Assembly (NCBI GenBank): GCA_019115385.1
Contig: DXDR01000075.1
Span: forward strand, 110,181-174,180
Length of the DNA: 64,000 nt
Origin: Candidatus Mediterraneibacter avicola
GTDB taxonomy: Bacteria > Bacillota > Clostridia > Lachnospirales > Lachnospiraceae
Reading direction: 5' to 3'
Each line of letters begins with the position of its first letter. The stretch's first letter is position 1. Under the pieces are notes generated by a model that was given only the letters and a program-made list of their open reading frames with translations, made no database searches and had not been told where the DNA came from. Positions 57,196 to 64,000 of the stretch are shown piece after piece. The position numbers and the translations under genes were made by a program.

Positions 57196-58845
57196 CTACT
57201 GCTGCAGCGCTGAAACCAGCGCCGGCACCAGCTGTTTCTTTCGTGAGACAACTCCTTTTAACATCAGTTCTTCCGTATCCTCGGGCAGATCGTAGGCGCC
57301 CAGGAGCTTCTCCCGCGCCTCCGGGCCGCAGCAGAGCAGTTCGGAGGATTCCGTCAGGATATTTGTAAGCATGAAAAAGATCATATCCAGGCCGTGCGCA
57401 TTCCGCGCCTTTTCCAGATGGGGCTCCACAACCTTTCGGATTTCCTTCAGTTCCTCCGCGCTCATGGAATTGACCTGGCCTACGCCGAATACTGTATCAT
57501 TGACCGTAAACTGCTTAAAATCAAGAAAGCAGATCTCTTCCGCGCTCTTCCCTTTCAGATTGCTTCCCGCGTTAAACATCTCCTGCGCCAGGTTTTCAAT
57601 CTCAATCCCCGCGATATCTGCAAGGGTTCTTGCCGTATTTTCATCCAGCGGCGTGCAGGTAGGCGAGCGGAACATCAGGGTATCGGAGATGATCGCAGCG
57701 CAGAGAAGCCCGGCATTTACAGGATCCACCTCCACGCCGGCTTCCTGGTACATCTGATATATGATCGTAGCCGTACATCCCACAGGCTGGTTTCTGAAGA
57801 ATACGGGAGCCATTGTCTGGATGCTGCTCAGTCTGTGGTGATCGATGATTTCCAGCACCTCCGCCTCATCAATCCCGTCCACAGCCTGGCTCTTCTCATT
57901 ATGATCCACAAGTATAACCTGTTTTTTATGTACATTGAGAAGTCTTCGCCTGGATATAAGCCCCAGAAATTTCCCTTTATTATCCACGATCGGGAAATCA
58001 CGGAACCGCCTTCTTGCCATGACCTCCTTTACATCATCCACATAGTCTTTCATACGGAACGTCACAAGATTGTCCCTGGACATAAAATATTTCACCGGAA
58101 TACTCTGATTGATGTGAAGCGCTGCCGTAAACGTATCGTGCGGCGTGCGGATGATCACGATTTCTTTTTCCTTGGCCTGTTCTATGATTTTGTCTGATAT
58201 GCGGGCATTCTGGCACACGACCATGCAGCTTGCCTCCACGTCTACCGCACACTGCTGGGCATCTTTTCTGTCTCCCATAATGACCAGATCGTCCCTGTTT
58301 ATAAAATCCGACATGAGGATCCTGCTGGAAGCGGCAATGACACACTTCCCTTTCAGGAGATATCCGTGCTCGTTTCCCGTGATGATCTCTCCTTCTACTG
58401 CCCTGGCAATATTTCTGTACTGTGTCCTTGCCTTCGACAGGATCGTGCTGTCATAGACCTCCATATAAGTCTTCGCAATATCGCCGATGGTGATGACCCC
58501 CTCAAGCTTCCCGTTCCTTGTGACCGGCTGCGTATGTATATTGGACTCGATCATTTTTTCCCAGGCCGTGCGGATAGAAACGCTGTCCTTTAGGCCTTCC
58601 ACTTCCTTTAATTCCACATCTTTGATCTGCTCTCTCAGATCAGAAAGCAGTGACGGTGTCTTGACCTGAAAGCGTTCCAGCACATACTGGGTCTCTTCAT
58701 TGAGCTGGCCGGCACGGCGGGGCTCATATTTTTTCCCCGTGACAGCGGTCTTCAGCGCAGCGTAGGCGATCGCGGAACAGATGGAATCCGTATCCGGGTT
58801 CTTATGTCCTACTACATATATTTTTCTCTCTTTTTCCTTATTCAT
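57196..58845 (-). CDS. ppaC: CBS-domain manganese-dependent inorganic pyrophosphatase
   Basis: Family II PPase (549 aa) hydrolysing PPi, with regulatory inserts. DHH part: HKNPDTDS near 14-21, and the second half IIDHHRL with a DHHA2 C-terminus. Between them are a CBS pair (about 70-120 and 250-305) flanking a DRTGG domain (about 125-245), the nucleotide-regulated form known from Clostridia. AdoP binding regulates such enzymes in the family. GGAGAGA precedes the ATG. Confidence 0.92.
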   Translation of the reverse strand: MNKEKERKIYVVGHKNPDTDSICSAIAYAALKTAVTGKKYEPRRAGQLNEETQYVLERFQVKTPSLLSDLREQIKDVELKEVEGLKDSVSIRTAWEKMIESNIHTQPVTRNGKLEGVITIGDIAKTYMEVYDSTILSKARTQYRNIARAVEGEIITGNEHGYLLKGKCVIAASSRILMSDFINRDDLVIMGDRKDAQQCAVDVEASCMVVCQNARISDKIIEQAKEKEIVIIRTPHDTFTAALHINQSIPVKYFMSRDNLVTFRMKDYVDDVKEVMARRRFRDFPIVDNKGKFLGLISRRRLLNVHKKQVILVDHNEKSQAVDGIDEAEVLEIIDHHRLSSIQTMAPVFFRNQPVGCTATIIYQMYQEAGVEVDPVNAGLLCAAIISDTLMFRSPTCTPLDENTARTLADIAGIEIENLAQEMFNAGSNLKGKSAEEICFLDFKQFTVNDTVFGVGQVNSMSAEELKEIRKVVEPHLEKARNAHGLDMIFFMLTNILTESSELLCCGPEAREKLLGAYDLPEDTEELMLKGVVSRKKQLVPALVSALQQ

Positions 58846-58983
58846 ATTGTCTCTCCATTCATATCCTCGTAACCAAGCAGCTGTTCAGACAGCTTTCTGT
58901 TTTTTTCCCTTTTACAGATTGCCATTTTTTTGCAGTTTCGTCAACCGGATTTGCAGATTTTAGGCCGGGATCGCGGCTTACTG

Positions 58984-59013
58984 TTGTTTTTTCTGCATGA
59001 AATATGGTATACT
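58984..59013 (+). promoter_or_regulatory. S1-domain gene promoter
   Basis: TTGTTT (58984-58989), 18 bp, extended -10 TGGTATACT (59005-59013). Confidence 0.6.
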
Positions 59014-59056
59014 GTTGCCATTGAACAAAAAAGAAAATAAGTTGAGGTGCTGCACA

Positions 59057-59806
59057 ATGAGCGAAGAATTAAAGGAAGAATTAAAGGAAGAATTACAGAC
59101 AAGCGAAACTGCTGAGACAACGGCGGCTGGAACAGAAGCCACAGCGGCTGACAAACCCGAAGAAACCATGGCTGACTATGAAGAACACTTTGACGACGCC
59201 AATCCCTGGAACAGGGTTGCGGAATATATGGAAAACCAGACTGTTCTCCCCGTGAAAGTTGAAGGTGTTGTCAACGGCGGAGTTATCGTCATGGTGGAAG
59301 GACTCAGAGGTTTTGTTCCCGCTTCCAAACTGTCCCTTTCTTACATTGAGAATCTGGAAGACTACCTGTTAAAGGATATTGAAGTACGGGTCATCGACGT
59401 GGATCAGGCATCCAACCGCCTTGTCCTCTCTGCCCGCGAGATTCTCAAAGAAAAAGAAAAGAAAGCCAGAGAAGAACAGATCGCAAATCTGAAGATCGGC
59501 ACTGTCCTGGAAGGCAAGGTAGAGACTCTTCAGAACTACGGCGCATTCATCAAGCTGGAGAACGGACTGTCCGGCCTGGTTCACGTGTCCCAGATCTCTC
59601 AGAAGCGCGTAAAGCTTCCGTCTGACGTACTGAATGTGGGGGACGAAGTCAAAGTGAAAGTCATTGGTATAAAAGACGGCAAAGTCAGCCTGAGTATGAA
59701 GGCTCTGGAAGAAGTGAAAGAAGAGCCTGAGGAAAAGGTTGTAATCCCGAAGAGCGAAAACATCGGAACCAGCCTGGGGGATCTCTTCAAGAACCTGAAA
59801 CTGTAA
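59057..59806 (+). CDS. S1 RNA-binding domain protein
   Basis: A 249-aa protein with an acidic Glu/Thr/Ala-rich N-terminus (1-50) and two S1 domains (about 60-130 and 142-215, the second with GAFIKLENGLSGLVHVSQIS). It resembles a short RpsA-like protein of Clostridia and likely binds RNA or the ribosome. The start at MSEELKEEL follows TGAGGTG. Its stop codon forms part of the inverted repeat at 59805. Confidence 0.87.
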   Translation: MSEELKEELKEELQTSETAETTAAGTEATAADKPEETMADYEEHFDDANPWNRVAEYMENQTVLPVKVEGVVNGGVIVMVEGLRGFVPASKLSLSYIENLEDYLLKDIEVRVIDVDQASNRLVLSAREILKEKEKKAREEQIANLKIGTVLEGKVETLQNYGAFIKLENGLSGLVHVSQISQKRVKLPSDVLNVGDEVKVKVIGIKDGKVSLSMKALEEVKEEPEEKVVIPKSENIGTSLGDLFKNLKL

Positions 59807-59935
59807 TTTGGATTTGGAGAAATGAACTTGACGGGGGAAAACGTCCGAAAATGACCGGATGCTCCGCGCGGGGAGCATCCGGTCATTTTCTACGCTTTTC
59901 AAGCCGGAAACTTTCTCCACTCATAAATCCAAATT
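59805..59935. terminator. Nested bidirectional terminator spanning two stop codons
   Basis: Inner perfect 19-bp stem (59847-59865 / 59872-59890, GAAAATGACCGGATGCTCC) with a 6-nt loop. Outer arms AATTTGGATTT/AAATCCAAATT (59805-59815, 59925-59935) and GGAGAAA/TTTCTCC include the end of the S1 gene and of the DUF2325 gene. Confidence 0.8.
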
Positions 59936-60215
59936 ATGCACAAACATTTCCGAGGATTTCTTCCAGTGCATTTTTGCTGCTTGTATGGCACCGGACCACA
60001 TCTGCGTTGCATCGCTCTGCCTCTTCTACGGCGCAGCGGACCATTTTGTGGGAAACCGTGTTGGTAAAAAGCACGATCAGATCCGGGCTGCCGATCTGTT
60101 TTCCCAGACTTGCCGACATCTGTGTAAATACCTTTGCTTTACAGTTGAACTGCTTACATATCTTTTTGTACTGACATACCATTCTGTCATGGCCGCCTAT
60201 GATCACAACACTCAT
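59934..60215 (-). CDS. DUF2325 protein
   Basis: A 93-aa DUF2325 protein. It opens with VVIIGGHDRM, a Rossmann-like first strand, and has five Cys residues spread through it. Function is unknown. It has its own promoter with an operator like that of eno, so expression is probably controlled by the same repressor. CAGGAGG supports the start. Confidence 0.87.
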   Translation of the reverse strand: MSVVIIGGHDRMVCQYKKICKQFNCKAKVFTQMSASLGKQIGSPDLIVLFTNTVSHKMVRCAVEEAERCNADVVRCHTSSKNALEEILGNVCA

Positions 60216-60276
60216 TGCATAACCTCCTGAAAAATCATAAAATACGGTTTTTATTCTGTCTTTGTGCCTCTCTGCA

Positions 60277-60332
60277 AGTTAGTTCCCCCTAACTCATGTT
60301 AGTATAATACACTAGCCGTATTAAAATTTCAA
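60277..60332 (-). promoter_or_regulatory. DUF2325 promoter with AGTTAG-N6-CTAACT operator
   Basis: Minus strand -35 TTGAAA (60327-60332), 17 bp, -10 TATTAT (60304-60309). Immediately downstream are overlapping inverted repeats CTAAC-N4-GTTAG (60289-60302) and AGTTAG-N6-CTAACT (60277-60294). Layout and core match the eno promoter. Confidence 0.75.
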
Positions 60333-60352
60333 GAAGTTTTTGAAATTGGTTC

Positions 60353-61012
60353 TCATTTTCCCGCGTATTCTGTCAGGCGCTTTTCATCTAAAATTTCAAT
60401 TTTCCCCCTCGACAGAGCCACAAGCCCCTCGTTTTGAAAATATTTCAACATACGGGTGACCACTTCTCTGGCTGTTCCCATATGATTGGCAATCTTTTCA
60501 TGGGTGATCATAAGCATTCTGCTTTCTTCCAGGGCGCTCTCCTCCAGAAGAAACCCGGCAAGCCTCCGGTCAACGCTCTTCCACATGATCTGCTCTATCA
60601 GCCACATCACCTCAGAAAAGCGGTCTGCCATCACCTGATTTGTATAGTTGGACAGAGGCGCAGAATCTTCCATTACTTTTTTATACATATCCGGCGGGAT
60701 CAGCCAGAATTCCGTGTCTTTTTCGGCTTCGATGCTGATGGCAAACTGAATGCTGTTTATCATACAGGATGCTGAAAACAGGCAGATATCCCTCTCAACC
60801 AGGCGATAAAGCGTGATTTCGCGTCCGTCTTCCGAGAAAATATAGGCTCTGAGCCGGCCGGAAGACACAAGAAGGAGGCCAAGGCACTCTTTTTCTCCTC
60901 CGTAGATCAGACTGCCCGCCTTTACACTGCGCCGCAGGGCAGATCGGGACAGGGTATTCTGCTGTTCAGATGTCAGTTTATCCCAGACCGGAAAATATTC
61001 AAACACTTCCAT
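60353..61012 (-). CDS. Crp/Fnr-family transcriptional regulator
   Basis: A 219-aa regulator with a cyclic-nucleotide-binding-like domain (about 10-120) and a C-terminal Crp helix-turn-helix (about 150-205, HEKIANHMGTAREVVTRMLKYF). No N-terminal Cys cluster of Fnr type is present, so the signal is not an Fe-S cluster of that kind. It is divergent from malic enzyme with 169 bp between, containing both promoters. CAGGAGG supports the start. Confidence 0.9.
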   Translation of the reverse strand: MEVFEYFPVWDKLTSEQQNTLSRSALRRSVKAGSLIYGGEKECLGLLLVSSGRLRAYIFSEDGREITLYRLVERDICLFSASCMINSIQFAISIEAEKDTEFWLIPPDMYKKVMEDSAPLSNYTNQVMADRFSEVMWLIEQIMWKSVDRRLAGFLLEESALEESRMLMITHEKIANHMGTAREVVTRMLKYFQNEGLVALSRGKIEILDEKRLTEYAGK

Positions 61013-61036
61013 AAAAATGCCTCCTGTTTTTCATAA

Positions 61037-61065
61037 AATGTAACACAGACCAAATAAATACACAA
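61037..61065 (-). promoter_or_regulatory. Crp/Fnr gene promoter
   Basis: Minus strand TTGTGT (61060-61065), 17 bp, TACATT (61037-61042). Confidence 0.5.
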
Positions 61066-61081
61066 GCTTTTGAATTCCGGG

Positions 61082-61110
61082 TTTACATACTGTAAAAAAT
61101 TGTGTAGAAT
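61082..61110 (+). promoter_or_regulatory. Malic enzyme promoter with short palindrome
   Basis: TTTACA (61082-61087), 17 bp, TAGAAT (61105-61110). A perfect 6-3-6 palindrome TTTACATACTGTAAA (61082-61096) covers the -35 and could be an operator for the divergent regulator. Confidence 0.6.
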
Positions 61111-61181
61111 AGACATATGGTAAAATTGCCGGGATGTTTTTTCCCCTGACAATACATATATTTTAACAGGAGGGAACTACC

Positions 61182-62354
61182 ATGGATTACGCATCAGAAT
61201 CACTGAAAATGCATTATGAACTGAAAGGAAAAATTGAAGTCACATCAAGGGCTTCCGTGAATTCCAAAGAGGCTTTAAGCCTGGCCTACACCCCCGGTGT
61301 AGCACAGCCCTGTCTCGAGATTCAGAAGGACGTCAGCAAAAGCTTTGACCTGACCCGCCGCTGGAATACCGTAGCGGTTGTCACAGACGGTACCGCTGTC
61401 CTCGGACTGGGAGATATCGGCCCGGAGGCAGGTATGCCTGTTATGGAAGGAAAATGCGTACTTTTCAAAGAATTTGGCGATGTTGACGCCATTCCTCTGT
61501 GCATCCGCAGCAAAGAAGTGGATGACATCGTGGAAACAGTTCGTCTTCTGGCCGGAAGTTTCGGAGGAGTAAATCTGGAAGATATTTCCGCGCCCCGCTG
61601 CTTTGAGATTGAAAAAAGATTAAAAGAGTGCTGCGATATCCCGATCTTCCACGACGACCAGCACGGAACTGCTGTTATTACACTTGCAGGCGTGATCAAT
61701 GCTCTGAAACTCGTCGGCAAAAATCTGTCTGACGTAAAAATCGTTACATCTGGAGCCGGCGCCGCCGGAATCGCGATCATCAGGCTTCTTATTTCTATGG
61801 GACTGAAAAACGTGATCATGACCGACCGCAAGGGTGCGATCTATGAAGGACGCGACGGCCTCAATCCGATCAAGGAAGAGATGGCAAAGATCACAAACCA
61901 GAACCATGAAAAAGGTTCTCTTGCAGATGTATTAAAAGGCGCCGATATCTTTATCGGAGTCTCCGCCCCCGGCACATTGACAGGCGATATGGTCCGCACA
62001 ATGGCGAAAGATCCGATCATCTTCGCCTGCGCGAACCCCACACCGGAGATTTTCCCGGATGAGGCAAAAGAAGCCGGCGCAGCCGTTGTCTCCACCGGAC
62101 GCTCCGATTTCCCGAACCAGGTAAACAACGTGCTCTGTTTCCCGGGACTTTTCCGCGGCGCTCTGGATGTGCGCGCAGGCGACATCAACGACGAGATGAA
62201 GATCGCTGCCGCTTATGCGATCGCAGGACTGGTAAGCGACGAAGAACTGAACCCGGATTATATCCTTCCGGCTGCGTTTGATCCGCGCGTAAAAGATGCT
62301 GTTGCAAGCGCTGTGGCAGAAGCTGCACGTAAGAGCGGCGTGGCCCGTATCTAA
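61182..62354 (+). CDS. NAD(P)-dependent malic enzyme
   Basis: Oxaloacetate-independent malate dehydrogenase (390 aa) of the short bacterial type, interconverting malate and pyruvate plus CO2. It has AYTPGVAQPC, GDIGPEAGMPVMEGK, FHDDQHGTA for metal and malate, and the dinucleotide motif SGAGAAGIAI. Cofactor preference is not decided. AGGAGGG precedes the ATG. It could provide malate from pyruvate for the fumarase/fumarate reductase branch, or run the other way. Confidence 0.94.
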   Translation: MDYASESLKMHYELKGKIEVTSRASVNSKEALSLAYTPGVAQPCLEIQKDVSKSFDLTRRWNTVAVVTDGTAVLGLGDIGPEAGMPVMEGKCVLFKEFGDVDAIPLCIRSKEVDDIVETVRLLAGSFGGVNLEDISAPRCFEIEKRLKECCDIPIFHDDQHGTAVITLAGVINALKLVGKNLSDVKIVTSGAGAAGIAIIRLLISMGLKNVIMTDRKGAIYEGRDGLNPIKEEMAKITNQNHEKGSLADVLKGADIFIGVSAPGTLTGDMVRTMAKDPIIFACANPTPEIFPDEAKEAGAAVVSTGRSDFPNQVNNVLCFPGLFRGALDVRAGDINDEMKIAAAYAIAGLVSDEELNPDYILPAAFDPRVKDAVASAVAEAARKSGVARI

Positions 62355-62397
62355 GCATCGCGGCTGAGCAGGATTATACGATACAGACAAGCTGATA

Positions 62398-62479
62398 AAG
62401 CCCGCAGGCATTCCGCCGCAGGACGACTTACGGAGATCTGTTCCCGTCGTCTCCTGTATGGCGAATGTTCTGCGGGCTT
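62398..62479. terminator. Nested inverted repeat between convergent genes
   Basis: Outer arms AAGCCCGCAG/CTGCGGGCTT (62398-62407, 62470-62479); middle CATTC-GCC similarity; inner CAGGACGAC / GTCGTCTCCTG (62419-62427, 62446-62456). Probably a bidirectional terminator for malic enzyme and the lipoprotein gene, though it lacks a T run. Confidence 0.65.
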
Positions 62480-62489
62480 ATACAATGAT

Positions 62490-63671
62490 TTAATACCATA
62501 TTTCCCATTCATCCTGGGTAAGTCTGGTGGAGTACCACTCTCCGCTGACTCCGTCCGCCCATTTAGTAATGTGATTGGACACATACTGAAATCCCCCGTC
62601 TTCCAGCGGACGGACAACCAGTTCCCCTGTAAGAGCGCTGTCGCAGAATTCCTCCACCCACACCGCCTCAACCGTCAGTTTCCAGGTGCCGTCCTCCTGC
62701 ATTTCACAGGCGGTCACTTCAGGATAGGGCCCGTAAAGGCCTTCGGAATCCTCCAGCCCTCTCGGCCGGTAATGATATGTGCCGCTTTCGGCATTGTATT
62801 CTGTCTTTTCCCGCAGGGTCCGGGTGTCTACCGGCAGATAACTCTGCACCACCTCTTCAAATCCTGCGGCAGGAATGTCATACTGGGCGCCCCGATAGTC
62901 ATATCGGTACGGGGAATCTGTCCCGTATTTCATCTTATACATAGCGTCATACATATCATAAAAATTCAGTTCTCCATAGTCTTCAGAATCCCAGTCAAGG
63001 ATCAGCATATTATTCCTCTCATATCCGACAGGCCTGACATATTTCCGGTTGAGTTCCCGGCACTCATCGCTGAGCGGCTTTACCCGGATCCCGGTCTGCC
63101 CGGGAGGGCCGTCATACCCCTTTCTGTCATACTCTTCAAAAAGGAAGTAGCCCTTCTGGGTATATTCCCACTTTTCCACTTCGTATGCCGTATGATACCC
63201 GGCCCGGGGCTCTCCATTTTCCCAGTAAACCGTACACTGCTGTACATAGAGTTTCCCGTCTTCCGAACAAAGATCATAATATACGATGCCATTCCGGCTC
63301 ATCACAAGAAGGATCTGCACCTCATCTTCCTCTCCCGCTGACGCGGAAGCACAAAACTCCTCTACCTGGATAGCGTTCATCATATTCAGCTGATTTTCTG
63401 TATCCGCTGCTGCAAATCCGTGTTCTCCCAGGCGCTCTACGAGCGCTCTGTTTTTTTCCAGACTCTCTGTGTCACTGTTGGCTTCATAAATGTCACGGCA
63501 GTATCCGGCCGCCTGCTCTGCGCTCGCATACAGGCTGGCTGAGAGTTCCTGCCCCTCTGTATTTTCCTGTTTTTGACTGCTGTTCGCATCCGGCTGCGTC
63601 TCCCCTGCACATCCGGCAGTACAGAGACTCAAAATACAAATCGCCGCCAGTCCGGCTCTGATCCTTTTCAT
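62490..63671 (-). CDS. Hypothetical lipoprotein
   Basis: A 393-aa exported protein I cannot assign. It has a signal peptide with a lipobox-like LCTAGC (Cys at 21), then a Gln/Asn/Ser linker, then two or more mixed alpha/beta regions with many Tyr, Trp and acidic residues. No catalytic motif is recognised. It has a strong promoter and appears monocistronic. Surface attachment is inferred from the lipobox. Confidence 0.78.
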   Translation of the reverse strand: MKRIRAGLAAICILSLCTAGCAGETQPDANSSQKQENTEGQELSASLYASAEQAAGYCRDIYEANSDTESLEKNRALVERLGEHGFAAADTENQLNMMNAIQVEEFCASASAGEEDEVQILLVMSRNGIVYYDLCSEDGKLYVQQCTVYWENGEPRAGYHTAYEVEKWEYTQKGYFLFEEYDRKGYDGPPGQTGIRVKPLSDECRELNRKYVRPVGYERNNMLILDWDSEDYGELNFYDMYDAMYKMKYGTDSPYRYDYRGAQYDIPAAGFEEVVQSYLPVDTRTLREKTEYNAESGTYHYRPRGLEDSEGLYGPYPEVTACEMQEDGTWKLTVEAVWVEEFCDSALTGELVVRPLEDGGFQYVSNHITKWADGVSGEWYSTRLTQDEWEIWY

Positions 63672-63775
63672 AATTCCTCTTTTCTGTCCGTGCCGTCACT
63701 GCCAAAAGCGCCGGACGGGAATCTCTGTTTTACTTCATTTTATTTTCAGCACAGTAATATTGCCCTTGTATAGAG

Positions 63776-63804
63776 AGTATACATATGCAGCATTGTAAAG
63801 TCAA
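63776..63804 (-). promoter_or_regulatory. Lipoprotein gene promoter
   Basis: Minus strand TTGACT (63799-63804), 17 bp, TATACT (63776-63781); leader of about 100 nt. Confidence 0.75.
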
Positions 63805-63916
63805 GTCCCTGCCCGCTTTATACTGTGGGCAAAAGCAGATCTTCATTCCCCGCCATTGGCAGGGCTGAAATGCTGCAGACAAAAATGTTTTACTTCCACT
63901 GTCTTTCATTCTGATG

Positions 63917-63922
63917 TATAAT
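63917..63922 (+). promoter_or_regulatory. Probable -10 box of carB
   Basis: TATAAT with a weak upstream -35, followed by an A/T-rich leader and AGGAGG before the carB ATG. Confidence 0.45.
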
Positions 63923-63964
63923 AATACTTAAAATTTAATAAATATTCAGGAGGAATGAGATTCC

Positions 63965-64000
63965 ATGCCAAAAAGAACAGATATCAATAAAATACTTATC
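63965..64000 (+). CDS. carB: Carbamoyl-phosphate synthase large subunit, first 12 codons
   Basis: The visible peptide MPKRTDINKILI is the characteristic CarB N-terminus, and an AGGAGG site lies before the ATG. The gene is cut by the window edge. CarB makes carbamoyl phosphate for pyrimidine and arginine synthesis with CarA. No carA precedes it here. Confidence 0.75.
   Translation, partial: MPKRTDINKILI

Overview
The window reads as chromosomal DNA of an anaerobic, fermentative Firmicute, most likely a gut Lachnospiraceae. Pointers are the rho-rpmE-DUF1385-prmC-prfA block, the TIGR01212 radical SAM/DUF4364 pair, a Gram-positive PolC next to ispG, the type-2 GalT, and a large set of Fe-S and flavin enzymes with no respiratory membrane subunit. 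Genus cannot be fixed from sequence alone. I see no rRNA, tRNA, CRISPR array, prophage or transposase. Two genes run off the edges: ptsI on the left, carB on the right.

Layout. 1-4324 (minus): a complete fructose PTS operon, fruR-fruK-fruA-ptsH-ptsI, behind a promoter with three direct operator repeats. 4652-6020: cysK (minus) and a cold-shock gene (plus). 6191-12176 (minus): an arylpyruvate module, paaK-iorA-iorB-ACT-paaK-ACT, in which iorA carries an in-frame TAG. 12177-12666: non-coding, with two large composite hairpins. 12667-20196 (minus): glyA, polC, ispG and a small membrane protein. 20305-28079 (minus): rho, rpmE, DUF1385, prmC, prfA, a DUF2156 protein and two aminotransferases. 28384-29824 (plus): radical SAM protein and DUF4364. 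29801-33473 (minus): rarA, tcdA, a polysaccharide deacetylase and an SdpI-like protein.

33747-46326 (minus) is the metabolic centrepiece: ldh, then hdrB-hdrC-hdrA-flxD-flxC-flxB-flxA, then a two-subunit soluble fumarate reductase, an AspT/YidE-type antiporter and a two-subunit class I fumarase. The gene order suggests a cytoplasmic NADH-oxidising Flx-Hdr complex, probably flavin-based electron bifurcating, wired to fumarate reduction, with fumarase supplying fumarate and the antiporter moving dicarboxylates. The ldh promoter holds a Rex-like palindrome, so the same NADH pool could set the choice between lactate and succinate. A malic enzyme at 61182 could provide malate.

46503-50260: an AraC regulator divergent from galK-galT. 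50361-57176 (minus): a second deacetylase, a YkgJ-type protein, galE, a sugar nucleotidyltransferase, enolase and a flavin reductase. 57196-62354: CBS/DHH pyrophosphatase, S1-domain protein, DUF2325, a Crp/Fnr regulator and malic enzyme. 62490-64000: a lipoprotein and the start of carB.

Non-coding DNA is rich in signal: several full promoters, an AGTTAG-N6-CTAACT operator shared by eno and the DUF2325 gene, a dispersed palindromic repeat of which one copy sits in frame inside flxC, and several nested inverted repeats between genes.
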